Origin: Pythium myriotylum
Taxonomy: Eukaryota; Oomycota; Peronosporomycetes; Pythiales; Pythiaceae
Assembly: GCA_023091665.1 (NCBI GenBank)
Contig: JALJCQ010000030.1
Location: forward strand, 746,501 to 810,500
Length of the DNA stretch: 64,000 nucleotides
Direction of reading: 5' to 3'
A program made the translations under genes and the position numbers. The notes below the pieces were generated by a model. The model worked only from the letters and a program-made list of their open reading frames with translations, ran no database searches and was not told where the DNA came from. Position 1 is the first letter of the stretch. Each line of letters starts with the position of its first letter. Shown here piece after piece: positions 51,093 to 62,869 of the stretch.

Positions 51093-54000
51093 ATGAAGTC
51101 GACGGCGAGCTCGCGATCGCTGACAAATGGAGCAAGTGCACGCGCAGCGATGCCGTCGCCGTTGGCATCGTCGGCGTCGACGTCTCGCATGTCTCCGTCT
51201 GGGAAGAGGCACCGTCGAGCAAGTGGAGACAAGCCTCCGGTTTATGGAGACCAAGGGTATTCGTACGATGGCCACGCGAGTATGACCCCGTCACCCGAGC
51301 TTTTATTCCAGCTCCAGCAACTCCAACACCAGCAGCAGATTGTCCAACACAATCCAGTTGCCTACGGCTTCCCGGGCGCGGCTCCGATCCAGCAGATGAC
51401 GACGGGCTATGCGTCGTTCATCCCGCCAGGAGCTATAATGCAGCGGATGCCAAGCAGTATGATCGGGACGGTATCACTTGAGGACGCGCCATCAATCCGC
51501 CAATTCTCAGTTGTTCCAAGTGGTCCTCTCCCTGCCCACAACTCGGCATCACACGTCTCGGGTGAGGACGGGGAAGACCTGCTCGGCCGCATTGAGAAAA
51601 AAGACCAGATGATAACACAACTCGGCAGCTTTCTGTCACAAATGAAGCAGGAGTCAGAAGGCACAGCCCATGTGTGGAAGGAGAAGATGCAAGAGATCGC
51701 AGAGCTGAAGCGTCAAGTGGCATCTCTCACCCAGCAGCTTCGAGAATCTCAAGACAAAGAAAAGAAAACTGCTGAGCAGCTGGCTCAAGTCACTGCAGAC
51801 GTCGAGCTCGCAGTTCACGGTCTGAAAGATTCAGATACCAAGCACCTCGAAGAGCTGAGGATCATGAACGATGAAATCCAGCGTCGCCATTGCGAGCATG
51901 ACCAGATGGAGCGCGATTTTGAGAACGCAATTCAACAACTGGCCGACCAACTCAGAGACTCTGAAAGAAAGCTAGAAGACGAGAGATCGAAGTGTTCAAC
52001 CCTTGAAGACTCACTAAAGATGCGCGAGGATGGTCATCGTATTGTTATCGACCAACTAGCAGAACAGCAACGTGCTATGTCTGAGCAACTGGAGCAATAT
52101 CAGACCCAATTGCAGACTGTCGAGAAAGAGAAGCAGGAGCTCGCTCAGCATTTGTGGAATGTTACTCAGGTCGTGAATAAGTCCACAACTGAGGAAGAAG
52201 CTATGAGAGCGCGTCTTGATGATACCGTGAAGCAGCTGGAGCAATGTCAGGCGACGTGGAATGATCGCTTGCAGTGTGCGCAAATCGAGAAGTCAGAGCT
52301 GATTGGCAACAACACTCTTCTTCAGTCACAGTTGCACGCTGCCCAAGCCGAGCTCCAGGAAGAGCGATGTCAAAAAGAGCAGATCAACTCACTGATGGTC
52401 GAAGAAATGGGTCGCGTTAAAAAAGAAGTTGAAGCTCTTCATCAAGAGTATACGACTAAGCTCGAGCAAAATGTAGTCGAGATAGAGCATTGGAGAAACG
52501 AGGCGACAGCTCTGCAAGAAAACCTCGTTCGTGTGGAGAATCAGTACACTATCACTCGAAAGGAACTCGACGAATGGCAAGCGCGGGCCACGAAGATCGA
52601 CGAAGAGTACCAACTGCTTCAAAAGAATGGGACGGAGAAATCTTACACGCTTCAGGAGATGAACGAGCAGTTACGGCAGACTCTTGGTGAGTTGCACGAC
52701 TCAAGGCTTCGCTTCGAGCAGCTGATGCAAAGATGTCAATTCCTCGAAGACGGAGTGTCTAAATGCGCGCAGCATCTTCCATTATCGCTCACTGAGGGTG
52801 AAGGGTTTCCCAACAACATCATCAAAGCCCTCGAGGAATGGACACAGCAAGTTGGCCAAATTGAGCAGATCAAGGTTTCAAACATGCGTATCCAGCAGGA
52901 TCAGGACAATGAGCGGGAGAGGTTCAGAGCTCGTGAACAGGAACTTCTCCAAAAAACATTCTCTTTGCAAGCAGAGGTAGATTCTGCGAAAACAGACGCG
53001 ACTGCTTTGGCGCAGGAGGTACAAGAGCTCACACGCAAGATAGGTGGTACTGAGACCAAACTAGCTGCGCAGGTCCACCATCTTACGAAGGAATTGGACG
53101 ACTTGAGATCTTCCAGCGGTATCCAGGCACTTCAACTGCAAAAGTTACTCGAGTCTCAAAAGACGCGAGTGCATCAACTTGAGGGTGAAAAGCGGGATTT
53201 ACTTCAAGAAGCAGAAACTATGAACGCGACGGTGGAGAGTTTGTATCGGTTGAGGAACGAAAAGCAGGTTGAGCTAGATCAGCTAAAAGCTACCTGGAAA
53301 GAACTTCAAGCAGAGCATGCAGACTTGAAAGAAAGTTTCGAAGATCTTGAGAATAATTATGAGAGCACTACCAACGATTTAAATTGCAAAGCAACTGAAC
53401 TTCAGCAGCGATTAGAAGAATTGAGGGTGGCGAACGACAGACTACAACATGAGAATATCACTTGTTCTGAGTCCCTGGGACAGCTTAAATCAGAGTTCGA
53501 GGTTCTCAACCATCGATATTCAACTGATCAGCATAGGTGGGGGGAGAATCTGAGGGTTATGCAGCAGACGCTAGAGGAGAAGACCCAACGACTAGACGAA
53601 ATGATGGATATGTTGACTCAACTACGCTCCCGAAACGAGTACCTTGAGCAAGCTCGCGCTACAGACGATCAAAACGTGCGTCTCGAGTTCGACAAATTTC
53701 AGCAGCAGGTTCTAGTGTTGAGTCAAGACAAGAAGCGTATAGAGATGGCATACACGAATACGAAGAATCAGCTGGACCAAGTTATGCCTGAACTCTTCGC
53801 GCTCAAGGAAGAGAAGAAACACCATTCACAATCGCAGGTGGAGCTGGAAGAGGAGGTCAGTGGGCTTAAAGGAGATAATGCTCGCCTTCAAGGTGAGCTG
53901 GATCGGATCAATCGCGCTAGGTCAGCTTTGCAAGTTGAGTTGAATCGAGTCACAAACGAAGGTCAAGACGTCGTCCGCCAGTTTGAGGTGCTCAGGCGAG

Positions 54001-55853
54001 ATACAAAAGCACATGAAAAGCGCTACCAGGATGACATGGAGCGAATGCGTAAAGAGATCGAAGATTTGCGACAGGAGTCGAGTGAGTCTTCCGCAATAGC
54101 AGAAGAGTTACAGACCAAGATGACGTCGGTGCAAAATGCTGCTAATGCCACTATTAATGAGCTAATGAGTGAAGTCCAGAATGTACAGGAAGTGATGGGA
54201 TACGACAAGAGCAAGTTGCAGAAAGAAAACGACGCATTGAAGGGCCAGATTAGGTCTGTCGAGGAGGAACTAAGGAAGAAAGACACAGACGTAAAAGAGA
54301 TTCAAAACGCCTTCCGTCAGGAGAAAGATCACTTTTCGGAGAAGGAGAATGAACTTACGATGCGGGTCAACCGATTATCAGCTTCACTTGATGCCAGAAA
54401 ACAAGACGTCGACCGACTGAGCAAGGAATTGGAATCGAAAGGATTGAGGATTGCCGAATATGAACGCAAACTCAACCCCCTCATGAATGCACGAGACAAT
54501 CTACAAACTAAGTGCAACGAGATGAAATCAGCCTTGGAAGTAAAGACGCGTGAAGCTCACGATATGGAGGAGCATTATCGAGACGAACTGTCGCGAGCGA
54601 TGAAGGATAAACGAGATATTGAGACAATGTTCCTGGCGATGAAGGAAGATTACGAGATGACGAAATCTCAGTCGAGCGGGCAGCAACAGCAATGGCAGAG
54701 TGAGTTCCGTGCGGTAAAACACACTTTGGAGAGGACAAAAGCCGACCTGATGAAGGCCAACGCAGAAGTATTGGCTCTCACTCAGCGCTTAGAGACGTGC
54801 CAGCACGACGCACAAGAAACAATCACAGAACTCGCCACAAGACTTCAAGGTGCAGATCAACAGAAAGAAGCGGCTGTGAACGCGCTGCAACGAGAAATTA
54901 ACCTCGAACGTGAGCGGCGGCGTGAGGCAGAGGTTCAGAAAATGGAGCTCCAGCGGTTGATTCGTCAAAGGAATAATAGCCAGCAGTCAACAAACAGTTT
55001 GCACACTTTTGTCAACAGTGGGTCTGAGGACACAACCTGGGGCGGGCCAACCTCCGGACCTGCCAGCGATAGGCATCAAACAGCAGTACACGAACTGCCT
55101 CCGCGAGGTGCGAGTGCGCCCGAGACGACTCAGCAGCCTGAACTTACAAATCAGCAGTCTGGAACAGCCCCCACTCCGCCAGAGTTCCGCAAGTTTTATG
55201 CGAACGAGCCGATGACCAATGCCGAGTTAGCAAGTCTTCCCATGAATCTCATACGAGCGCAAATTGGTCTCGACCTCGCTCCTTCAAAGAGCCCGGCGAA
55301 GAAAGTCTCAAGCAAAACTGCATCTCGGACGTTGGTGCCGCCTGTGCATAGTGACAACAATGAAGACATTCCCCTGTTGTCGCTGGAAAAACTTTCGCAG
55401 TGAGTTGCCCAAATCACAACCTAGATTGAACCTTGTCGATTAACTGAAACTCTCGTCTGTAGGAATCCTGAGGCAAGCGAAGAAGATGGGTCCCCGACTT
55501 ACGAGACTAGTGGTTCAACTCGGATCTCTACCGATAAGCGAAGCGGCGCCGTTTCGTTACTGGAATCTTTGAGCGCCCGCAGCAACTCTGACCGGTATCT
55601 CCTTGAAAACATTGACAATCGTCAACAGAGAAACTCCTTCGGTTCATTAATCGGTACTAGCGCAATGAAAAGCTCGAATAACAAGAAAAAACAGGCGTCT
55701 ACGAAGAAGAAACGTCCCAGTGTGATGCCTTCTTCGAGTGCAGCTGCAGCGGCAGCGGTAGCGTACGGCGGTAGTTCATCACAGCCAGCACCTACCCTTT
55801 CTCCTCCGAAGGCGAAGTCGAACTCCAAGCTACTACCGCGAATTCAGCAATAG
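51093..55853 (+). CDS. Long coiled-coil protein, unknown function
   Basis: Exons 51093-55399 and 55463-55853 (63 nt intron, GTGAGT...GTAG); 1565 residues. The start ATG at 51093 is the first in a frame that is also open a little upstream. Residues 1-175 are Ser/Gln/Pro-rich and disordered (QLQQLQHQQQIVQH). Residues ~180-1300 are almost continuous heptad coiled coil with a SMC/centrosomal/golgin-like Glu/Lys/Gln/Leu composition. A hinge lies at about 560-585, around CAQHLPLSLTEGEGFPNN. The last ~260 residues are disordered, with a conserved-looking EFRKFYANEPMTNAELASLP helix, a short Lys-rich patch and poly-Ala. No motor or kinase domain is present. A structural or tethering role at centrosome, Golgi or flagellar base is a guess. 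Confidence 0.8.
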
Positions 55854-55890
55854 GAAAGACAGGAGGAGCGCTTTGCTTTGAGGCATGTGA

Positions 55891-56461
55891 CTATTGGGAA
55901 GGAGTGTCATCTATCGCCGGTTGGGGGAATTCGTACACGAAGAATGGGAACGCGACGTCGCTATCCCCATCCTTGACGGGAACAAAGTGGCGACTACGAA
56001 ACGCAATCCCAGGGATTTTGTATAAGTACGTGACGACTCGGCACGGTGTCGAGCGCTGCTGGAGCTTCGGGAGGATGAGGCTGTGGAAGCGATCGTGTCA
56101 ACCAGCTCCATTCATCCCGCCACTTAGTGCCATCCACCTACCGCAGGCCTCTCTCGATCAGAAAGAGAAACACGACTGTGGCATCCGCGAAGTCGTAATC
56201 CATTGCATTGCCGTGTAAGATCGTGACGTGCGCCTCGACATTCGCGTCGCGAGCTGCCTTTTTCGCTTGTTCGGCACGTTCGAGGTCGATCTCAATGCCC
56301 ACAGACCGGATCTTCAGGCTGCTTGCAGCCTCCACCACGCAACGCCCATCGCCGCAACCGATATCATACAGCACGTCACCTGCAGAGGCCCCAACTACCT
56401 CTAGAGCCTTACGGAACACGGGGAGTGGTGTCGAGTGGAGCGTCCGACGTGGCGCCAGCAT
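55891..56461 (-). CDS. Small class I SAM-dependent methyltransferase (FAM173/ATPSCKMT-like)
   Basis: Exons 56461-56142 and 56080-55891; 169 residues. Motif I VLYDIGCGDGRCVVEAA, motif post-I GIEIDLERAEQAKKAA, ILHGNAMDYDF, motif II ATVVFLFLIERGLRLILPKL and VVTYLYKIPG form a minimal Rossmann methyltransferase. The small size and the FLFL..GLR.ILPKL segment resemble the FAM173 group of mitochondrial lysine methyltransferases. The N-terminus (MLAPRRTLHSTPLPVFRKAL) is basic and could be a mitochondrial presequence. The start is the ATG at 56461. It converges on the coiled-coil gene with 37 bases between stops. Confidence 0.75.
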
Positions 56462-57000
56462 CTTGGCAGCAAAAGGCAACTGACCGAACCGACACGGATC
56501 CGCTCATGAGTCAGCGTTACGAACAGACCCCCAAGCACGTTCTTAACAAAGGATCCAGTTGCAAAATTCCATCGAATGTGTGACAGGATCGCGAGTGCCA
56601 CAGTCTCGTCAAGAGGTTGGGAATGGAAGAATGGAAAGAAGCCCGTCGCTACGGATCAGACCGCCCGTTATTAATACCGACACGCAAATCGGAACCCTTC
56701 CATCCCAAGAGCTTGACCCATGGACAACAACACGCGATGAGACATAAAAGGTGGGTGGTGTCGTGTTTGTATAAATAATCCTGAGAGGCGCTTCCTCAAA
56801 ACTCGGGGACGACAAAGGGAGGGGAGGGGAGAAGGATGGGGAGATAAAAATGGAGAGAGTCAGGAACGCATGGGTTGAGGAGCGAAGGCGACTTTGCCAG
56901 CGGGCTTGGTCGTCTGGATGCGTCGGCGCAAGACATCGAGGAGCTACTCGCCATCGAGCGGCGACGTGACGCGTCCGCGGCGGCGTTCGCAGTCGCCGAT
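56462..57000. other. Intergenic
   Basis: No gene seen; purine-rich tract GGGGAGGGGAG near 56818-56840. Confidence 0.5.
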
Positions 57001-57225
57001 TTAGCGCGTTCCCTTCCACGGAGTCGCGATGTGCTGGTGGAGATTCGCTTCGTCGAGCGCCTGCTGGTGCTTGTCCTGCGCGGCTTCCATGCGGTGGTGC
57101 GACGCCGACGAGCGTGCGTAGCCGGCGATCGCGGCCGAGGCCAGCACGAGCGGCACGACCGCGAGCGTGCCGGGGGCCTTGGACTTGGAGCTCACGTTCT
57201 GCGCGACCGAGGAGAGCGACGGCAT
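57001..57225 (-). CDS. Small single-span membrane protein (74 aa)
   Basis: Open from ATG at 57225 to TAA at 57001. Sequence: a Ser/Lys start (MPSLSSVAQNVSSKSKAPG), a hydrophobic helix at about 20-37 (LAVVPLVLASAAIAGYA), then a polar helical tail (HHRMEAAQDKHQQALDEAN). Codon use is GC-rich at third positions like neighbouring genes, and the frame lies in an otherwise gene-poor stretch. The layout is that of a small inner-mitochondrial or ER membrane subunit; I do not recognise it. Confidence 0.5.
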   Translation of the reverse strand: MPSLSSVAQNVSSKSKAPGTLAVVPLVLASAAIAGYARSSASHHRMEAAQDKHQQALDEANLHQHIATPWKGTR

Positions 57226-57908
57226 GCTTGGTGGAGGCGAGGAGATTCGGAGAGTGCGGCACTGGCGAGTTGCTGCCTGTGGTTCTGATGAAGAGCGAGC
57301 GGTCTGTTGGTTGCCGCTTGCTTCAGTTTTTTGGTTCCAGGGGCGAAAGGCTGTTCCACAAAAATCTTCGGTTTTCCGGAGAGGCACACCAAACCCTTTT
57401 GGACGCGAGGAGTTTTTACCAATGGTATTTGGCGAATCACTGCATCTTCCGGATTCGAAGGCCAAGATTGGATCTTTGAGGAAGAGGAGGGCTAGGGATG
57501 AAGACCGTGACGTGGGCAGTTTGTGCAAGCCTCTCGGTGCCAATGGAACGTTCCGGTCTCTCGCACTCGTGCGCCAGCGCCGGATGTGACATGACCAGCG
57601 CCGACGCGCCGTCGGGATTGGGTCGTGGCTGGCTGGGAAGCAGCACCTGGGCGCCCGATGCTGGCGTACGTTGCCCCTCGGTCACCTGTCCACGGATCAG
57701 CGCGGACCAGTCGCTCCCAATGTTCCCACGTCTCAGAGCTCGACGGGCTGGTTTTGGACCCAGGTGCGACTGGGTGCTGGCGCGAAAACCCAGGCGAGGG
57801 GGTTGAAGGATGCCGGGACTGATCCCTTGAAGAGCCACAGGGGGCAAGCCCTCGTCCAACATAATTATTTTTCCCACGAGGAATTCGGGACACGACGGTG
57901 TGTGAATG

Positions 57909-57953
<45 letters not shown>

Positions 57954-59732
57954 CGGCACGAGCAGAGAGCACCGACAAGTGAAGTTGAGTGTCGAGAGAC
58001 CCACGGCGTCGAGATGCAGAGCGAATCTGAAGATCTCCATCCGCTGCGCGAGTCACACATGTGACAGTCGACGTGAGACCAGTGCAATTTACGTGTTTCC
58101 GCGACCAGCTGTCCTCTTAAGTACGATATGGGCGAATAGCGCGCACTTTGCGTAGAATCCACTGTAGAGGGGTGTACCGTGTGTGGCGTGCGTAAGTGCG
58201 GGTATCGACGGTCCAGCACTGTACTCTGGACCCTCAAACTGTTCGGCTGGGCCTCCCCACAAAACTAATCGCCTTGTCTGGAATTTGGGGTCTGTGCATC
58301 TCCTTTGTCAGTACGACTTTACAGTGAAACAACCAGGCCGCGCGACGATGCGAAGCTGTAGCCACATCCTGTTCGCGGCTGAATGGCTTCATTTTTTGCG
58401 GTGTGGGATGTGAGACCATCTGTACAAGTGTTCTTTAGGCGTGGTGCCGGGGAGGAAGATGCCCTCGATGCAGCAGCAGAAAAGGCTGCCGTTGCTTGTC
58501 ATATTACGCGTTCCTTGTCGTCGGCTCGCGGACGACCATCCGGACACTCACGATCGTGAGAATTTGTGTCGCGATGTCGTTGCGAGAACAAGAAATGCAG
58601 AGGGGAGAGACGCACTTGAAGAAGCGCTCCCTACCCAGAATAAGACAGAAATGTACGGGGATTTTTCTTTCTATCTTTGCCTGCATTCTTAGTCCAAAGG
58701 TGTGTGTGTGTGTGTGTGGATGTGCATGTAGGGAGCGGGAGCACTGCGACGTTTCGTCGGGCACCAAAAGCATCTCTCGCGAGACAACAGGGTATTGGGG
58801 TTGAGGAAACCACTTCTCAACCAAGATCGTCGAGGACCCTCCTGGGACGTTGATCTGGTTACCAGTTGCGCTCGGATTGACTTCATATGCGGCATTTTGC
58901 GATCGATTGGAACTCGGTCGCAGCGTCTTTTTGGAATTCAAATTGGCACTCTCCTGGGGGCAACGGCGAGAGAGTCTCCCGAAGTTGTGGCTTCAACTAG
59001 CCTTGTGACCGGAGCTGATACCAAGCCACGTTTGACCGCCTACCAACCAGATGCAGGTGACTTTGCAAGTCAATAAATCAAAATAAGGAGAAGTAAAAAA
59101 AGATCCCGCAAAAGAAGGTTTCTTTGCCGAAGATCCGCAGCGTGGCGTCGCTGGCCGCGGGGCGTGTTTTGGGATCTGCCATGCCTATCAACTGGCTGCC
59201 GCTGGGGCGAGAGGAGGGGAGGGGGGCAGAAGGGGAGGGGGAAGCGGATGGGCGGAGGGGGCGGGGGTTTGAGTGAGCGAAGACAGGTCAAGCTGCGGCG
59301 GCCGTCGGCTAGGTTCTCTCTGGTCGTTCATTGGTCCGCTGAGTCCAGGTCAAACTCCCGTTGGCCCGGGCAGCCGGCCCCCCGGTTCGCGCGCGCAGAG
59401 AAGTCCCCCCTCCCCTCGCCGCTGGCGACCCAATCCAAAACTTCAAACCTGGCGGACGGCGGAGCCCTTGCCCCAACGCACCCACTCACTCACTCCAAAA
59501 GAAGAGGGAAGGGACCATCCCTCGACCCCCAACCACCAAAGAACCAACACTCTCCGCGGCAAGGGACCGCGAGCCAAAGTGAAGCGAGCAGCGCGGGGCG
59601 GTGTCGTCCGCGTGTGTGTGAGGAGTGGCGGAGGGAGCCAAGTCGAGCCAAGGAGAGCATTACATTGGAATTGGGCGTGTCCCTACGCGTCCTCTCTCTG
59701 TGTGTCCGCGTGCGTCTGCGTCGGAGCAGAGC
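57226..59732. other. Gene-poor stretch, 2.5 kb
   Basis: Contains an (AG)n tract at 57907-57950, a (TG)n tract at 58701-58719 and a GA-rich block at 59210-59270 before the next gene. Open frames here are short, overlap on both strands and show no motifs. Confidence 0.5.
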
Positions 59733-62298
59733 ATGAGTGACCTCACGCGCGCGCACCAACACCCGCACGCGCCCCAACCACAACCGCAGCAGCCGCTCGG
59801 CCACCACCACCCCCAGCCGCTCCCACATCACCTGCACCACTACGGCGGCGGGAACGGCGCCGCGAACGCCAATACGACCACGCCAACGCTCGCGCACGCC
59901 AACAAGCGGTACGTGCCGTCCCAACGCCAACGTTGGTGGTTTTTTTTTTGTTTTTTCCATTAATTGGACCCCCCCCCCCCCCCCCCCCCCCCCCCTTCCC
60001 TCTTCCCCCCTTCCTCATGAGCTCCTCACTGACGACGTCTCTCCCCTCTGTAGCTACGGCGTCTCGGTGCCGCCCGTGGTGCTCGGCAACTCGACCCACG
60101 ACGCCCCGTCGCCGTACGGCTCCGCCATGTACGGCTCGCTCTACGCCCACCAGCAGGCGCTCAAGGACCGCATGGAGTACGCCTTCCACCAGCAGCAGCA
60201 GCAGCAGCAGTACAACGGCGGCTCCCAGCAGAGCCACGGGCAGCCCTCGCAAGGCAACCAAGGATACTACGCCAACCCGGCCGCCTACTCGATGCAGCAG
60301 GACGCCGGCCTGTCCTTTGGCGTCCAGGACACGGCGTCGCAGCAGCCGCAAGCGCCGCCGCCGCACCACCACTCGCTCGGCATGCCCCAGCTCCCCGAGA
60401 TGCAACTGCCGCCGCAGCACCACGACGGCAACAAGGACGTGGACGGCGTCCGCAAGTTCCGCCCGCTTGGAGGCTCCATGTACCTCGGCTCGCCCTCGGT
60501 CTACGGCACGACGACCGGCGCCGACCAGCGCACGACCGCCACGACCAGCGCCTCGGACTCGTACATGTCGTCCATCCGGTACCAGCACCAGCAGCAGCAA
60601 CAGCAGCAGCAGCAGCAGCAAAACATTGGCGCCTACCGACCCATGATGCACTCGTACAACGCCCAAGCCACGAGCCAGCCCTCGAGCCACGGCTCGACGA
60701 CCACGTCCACGTTCTACGCCAACCAGACCAGTCGACTGTCCCACCAAGCGCCTGACCTCATGACGCCGGCCATGGCGGCCGCGGCGACTGCAGTGGCGCA
60801 CGGTCTCCGCTCCGCTGGCGTCGGGTCGTCCACGCCCACGCTGCCGCAGAACATCAGCGCGCGGCTAACCCGAGAGATGGATAACACGGTCCGGATACAA
60901 AACTCCCAGCAGTCGGTACAAGTCGCCGCGGTCAACAACCACCAGCAGCACCAACACCAGCCCCAGCAGCAGCAGCCGCCGCCGCAGCAGCAACAACAGC
61001 CCCAGCAGCAACCGCAGCAGTCGCAGCCGCAGCAGCAGCAAGACGTGGTCTGCAGTTTCTGTTATGGGCCCCAGTGCGACCGTGTCGCCGAAGGCTGTGG
61101 CCACCGGTTCCACCAAGGATGTCTCCAGGCCTGGGGCGAAAAGTCCTTCACATGTCCGCTCTGCATCGGCTCGCAGAACCAGATGAAAGCCGTGACGCCC
61201 ACGAACGGCTCCTATTCACAAATGCCGCAAAACCAGTCGTCGATGCAAGGCTACCAAGGCACCTCGCTGGATCTCTCGGGCGCTCGAGGCTCGGCCGATC
61301 TGCCCCCGACGCCAGCCAGCTCCGCGTTGGCCGCCGCGGCGAGGCAGCGGTCTCGAGTGCAGCAGCGGCCGCCTCCGATCGACACGACCCGCTCGCTCGA
61401 CTCGATGCCGGTGAGCAAGATCAACATCAGCAACAACTCGAACGTGTCGACGCCAGGCGGCGGCCAGACGACGCCATCCAGCGGCACTGTCAGCCGCCCA
61501 ACGTCGGCCACGTCCAGTAGTGGGTCGGTGGATGGCAAGCGCAGCAGTCGGTCTAAGGGCAAGAAGCCGCTCAAGGAATGTTCGATCCCGGGCTGTGGCC
61601 GAACTGTTCGCTCGCGCGGATTGTGCAAAGGCCACGGCGGCGGACGGCGCTGTGGGTTCCCTGGCTGCGGGCTAAGCGATCAAGGCGGCGGTTTCTGTAT
61701 CAGCCACGGCGGAGGCAAGCGCTGCCAGTTCGAGAGCTGTGAGAACTCGGCCCAGTCTCGAGGCCTCTGTAAGCTCCACGGCGGTGGCAGTCGCTGCACT
61801 GTGCCCAACTGTACGAAGAGTAGCCAGGGCCGTGGGCTCTGCCGGGCCCACGGCGGCGGCCGGCGCTGCATGATCGAAGGTTGCAACAAGACGGACCGTC
61901 GCGCGGGATACTGTGTCACACATGGTGCCGACAAGAAATGTGTCGTTCCCGAGTGTTCGAAGACGGGTCGCATTGATGGCATGTGCACCAAGCACTACTT
62001 CGAACGCAACCAGGCAGTGCTCGCGTCACAGGCGCAGCACGCGATGATGGCGGCGGCCGCCGCGAACAAGGCTTCCCGTGACGAGCTCCGCAACAAGAAG
62101 AAGGCCGCGCCCAAGCCGGGCGCGGGCCGCAGCAAGACCTCCCAGCTGACGCCGGCGACCTCGCCCACGACGCCGTCGCTGCTGAATAGCCTGAACGCCG
62201 TGTCGCTGCTTTCGTCGGCCACGGCTGCGTCGGCCGCCACTGTCGGTGGCGGCATGCATGGCGACACTGCGTCCGGTGGTCTTGGGCTTGACATCTAG
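59733..62298 (+). CDS. RING-type plus WRKY19-like zinc-finger protein with polyglutamine
   Basis: Exons 59733-59908 and 60054-62298; 806 residues. The N-terminal half is His/Gln/Pro rich with CAG/CAA-coded Gln runs (60190-60210, 60590-60622, 60940-61040). A RING-H2-like domain follows at 61048-61165: CSFCYGPQCDR, CGHRFHQGCLQAW and CPLC. A Ser/Thr linker leads to six C-C-C-H units at 61578-62010 (CSIPGCGRTVRSRGLCKGHG, then CGFPGCG, CQFESCE, CTVPNCT, CMIEGCN, CVVPECS). These are the repeats annotated as WRKY19-like zinc fingers in oomycetes; there is no WRKYGQK domain. The last ~100 residues are Ala/Ser rich. It is likely a nuclear regulator with ubiquitin-ligase potential; both roles are inferred. 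Confidence 0.8.
59969..59995 (+). repeat. Poly-C tract (27 C) in the intron of the zinc-finger gene
   Basis: Follows a T-rich run (59940-59956). It lies about 60 bases before the 3' splice site. Confidence 0.95.
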
Positions 62299-62869
62299 GA
62301 TGTGAGAGTCTACCGTAGACACGCACTGCCCTCGCTCATTGGGTGTGGATGGTGCGTGTATATTTTTTTTTCTAGTGGGCAAATTGGGGGATCGGAGACC
62401 GGCGTCGGCAGCATGGAGGTCGTGGGGCTCTGCATTGCACAGAGCCCGCGGCTTCCCCCATCTTGCCGCCGCCGTGGACGGTTCCTCAGGAAGTGGTTAA
62501 AAGTCGAATCAAGGTTGGTGAAAACACACAAGAAATACCTGGGAGAAAAAAAAGCGGGAGGGAGGACAACGCAGCCAAGAAATGCGAGAATTGAAATTGA
62601 ACGCGGGCTGTGGGGGAGGAAAGTAAAAGTTGAGATAAGAAAAATTGTGAAGGCGAGCGTGGCGTGCGGAAAACAACTGATCAAATCCACCACTCGAGAA
62701 TCGGGAGTGACCAAACTGATGATACCAAGATCGGAAAAAGGCAAGTATCTCCTGACACCACCACCTAAAGAAGTAATGGTGGCGTTGGGGAAAAGAGTAT
62801 AAGCGATCATAAACGAACTAAAATTTTGCTTTCTTGTAACCACGGGGCTTCCTCGACCACCAAATGGCG
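62299..62869. other. Intergenic, convergent
   Basis: No gene seen; A-rich towards the right. Confidence 0.5.

Noticed and set aside
57437..58237. 266-codon minus-strand ORF with Ser-Leu run
   Set aside because: Runs through the (AG)n tract and has no conserved-looking segment.
59743..60801. 352-codon minus-strand ORF
   Set aside because: Antisense of the Gln/His-rich zinc-finger exon; valine/arginine/leucine repeats mirror CAG and CAC codons.
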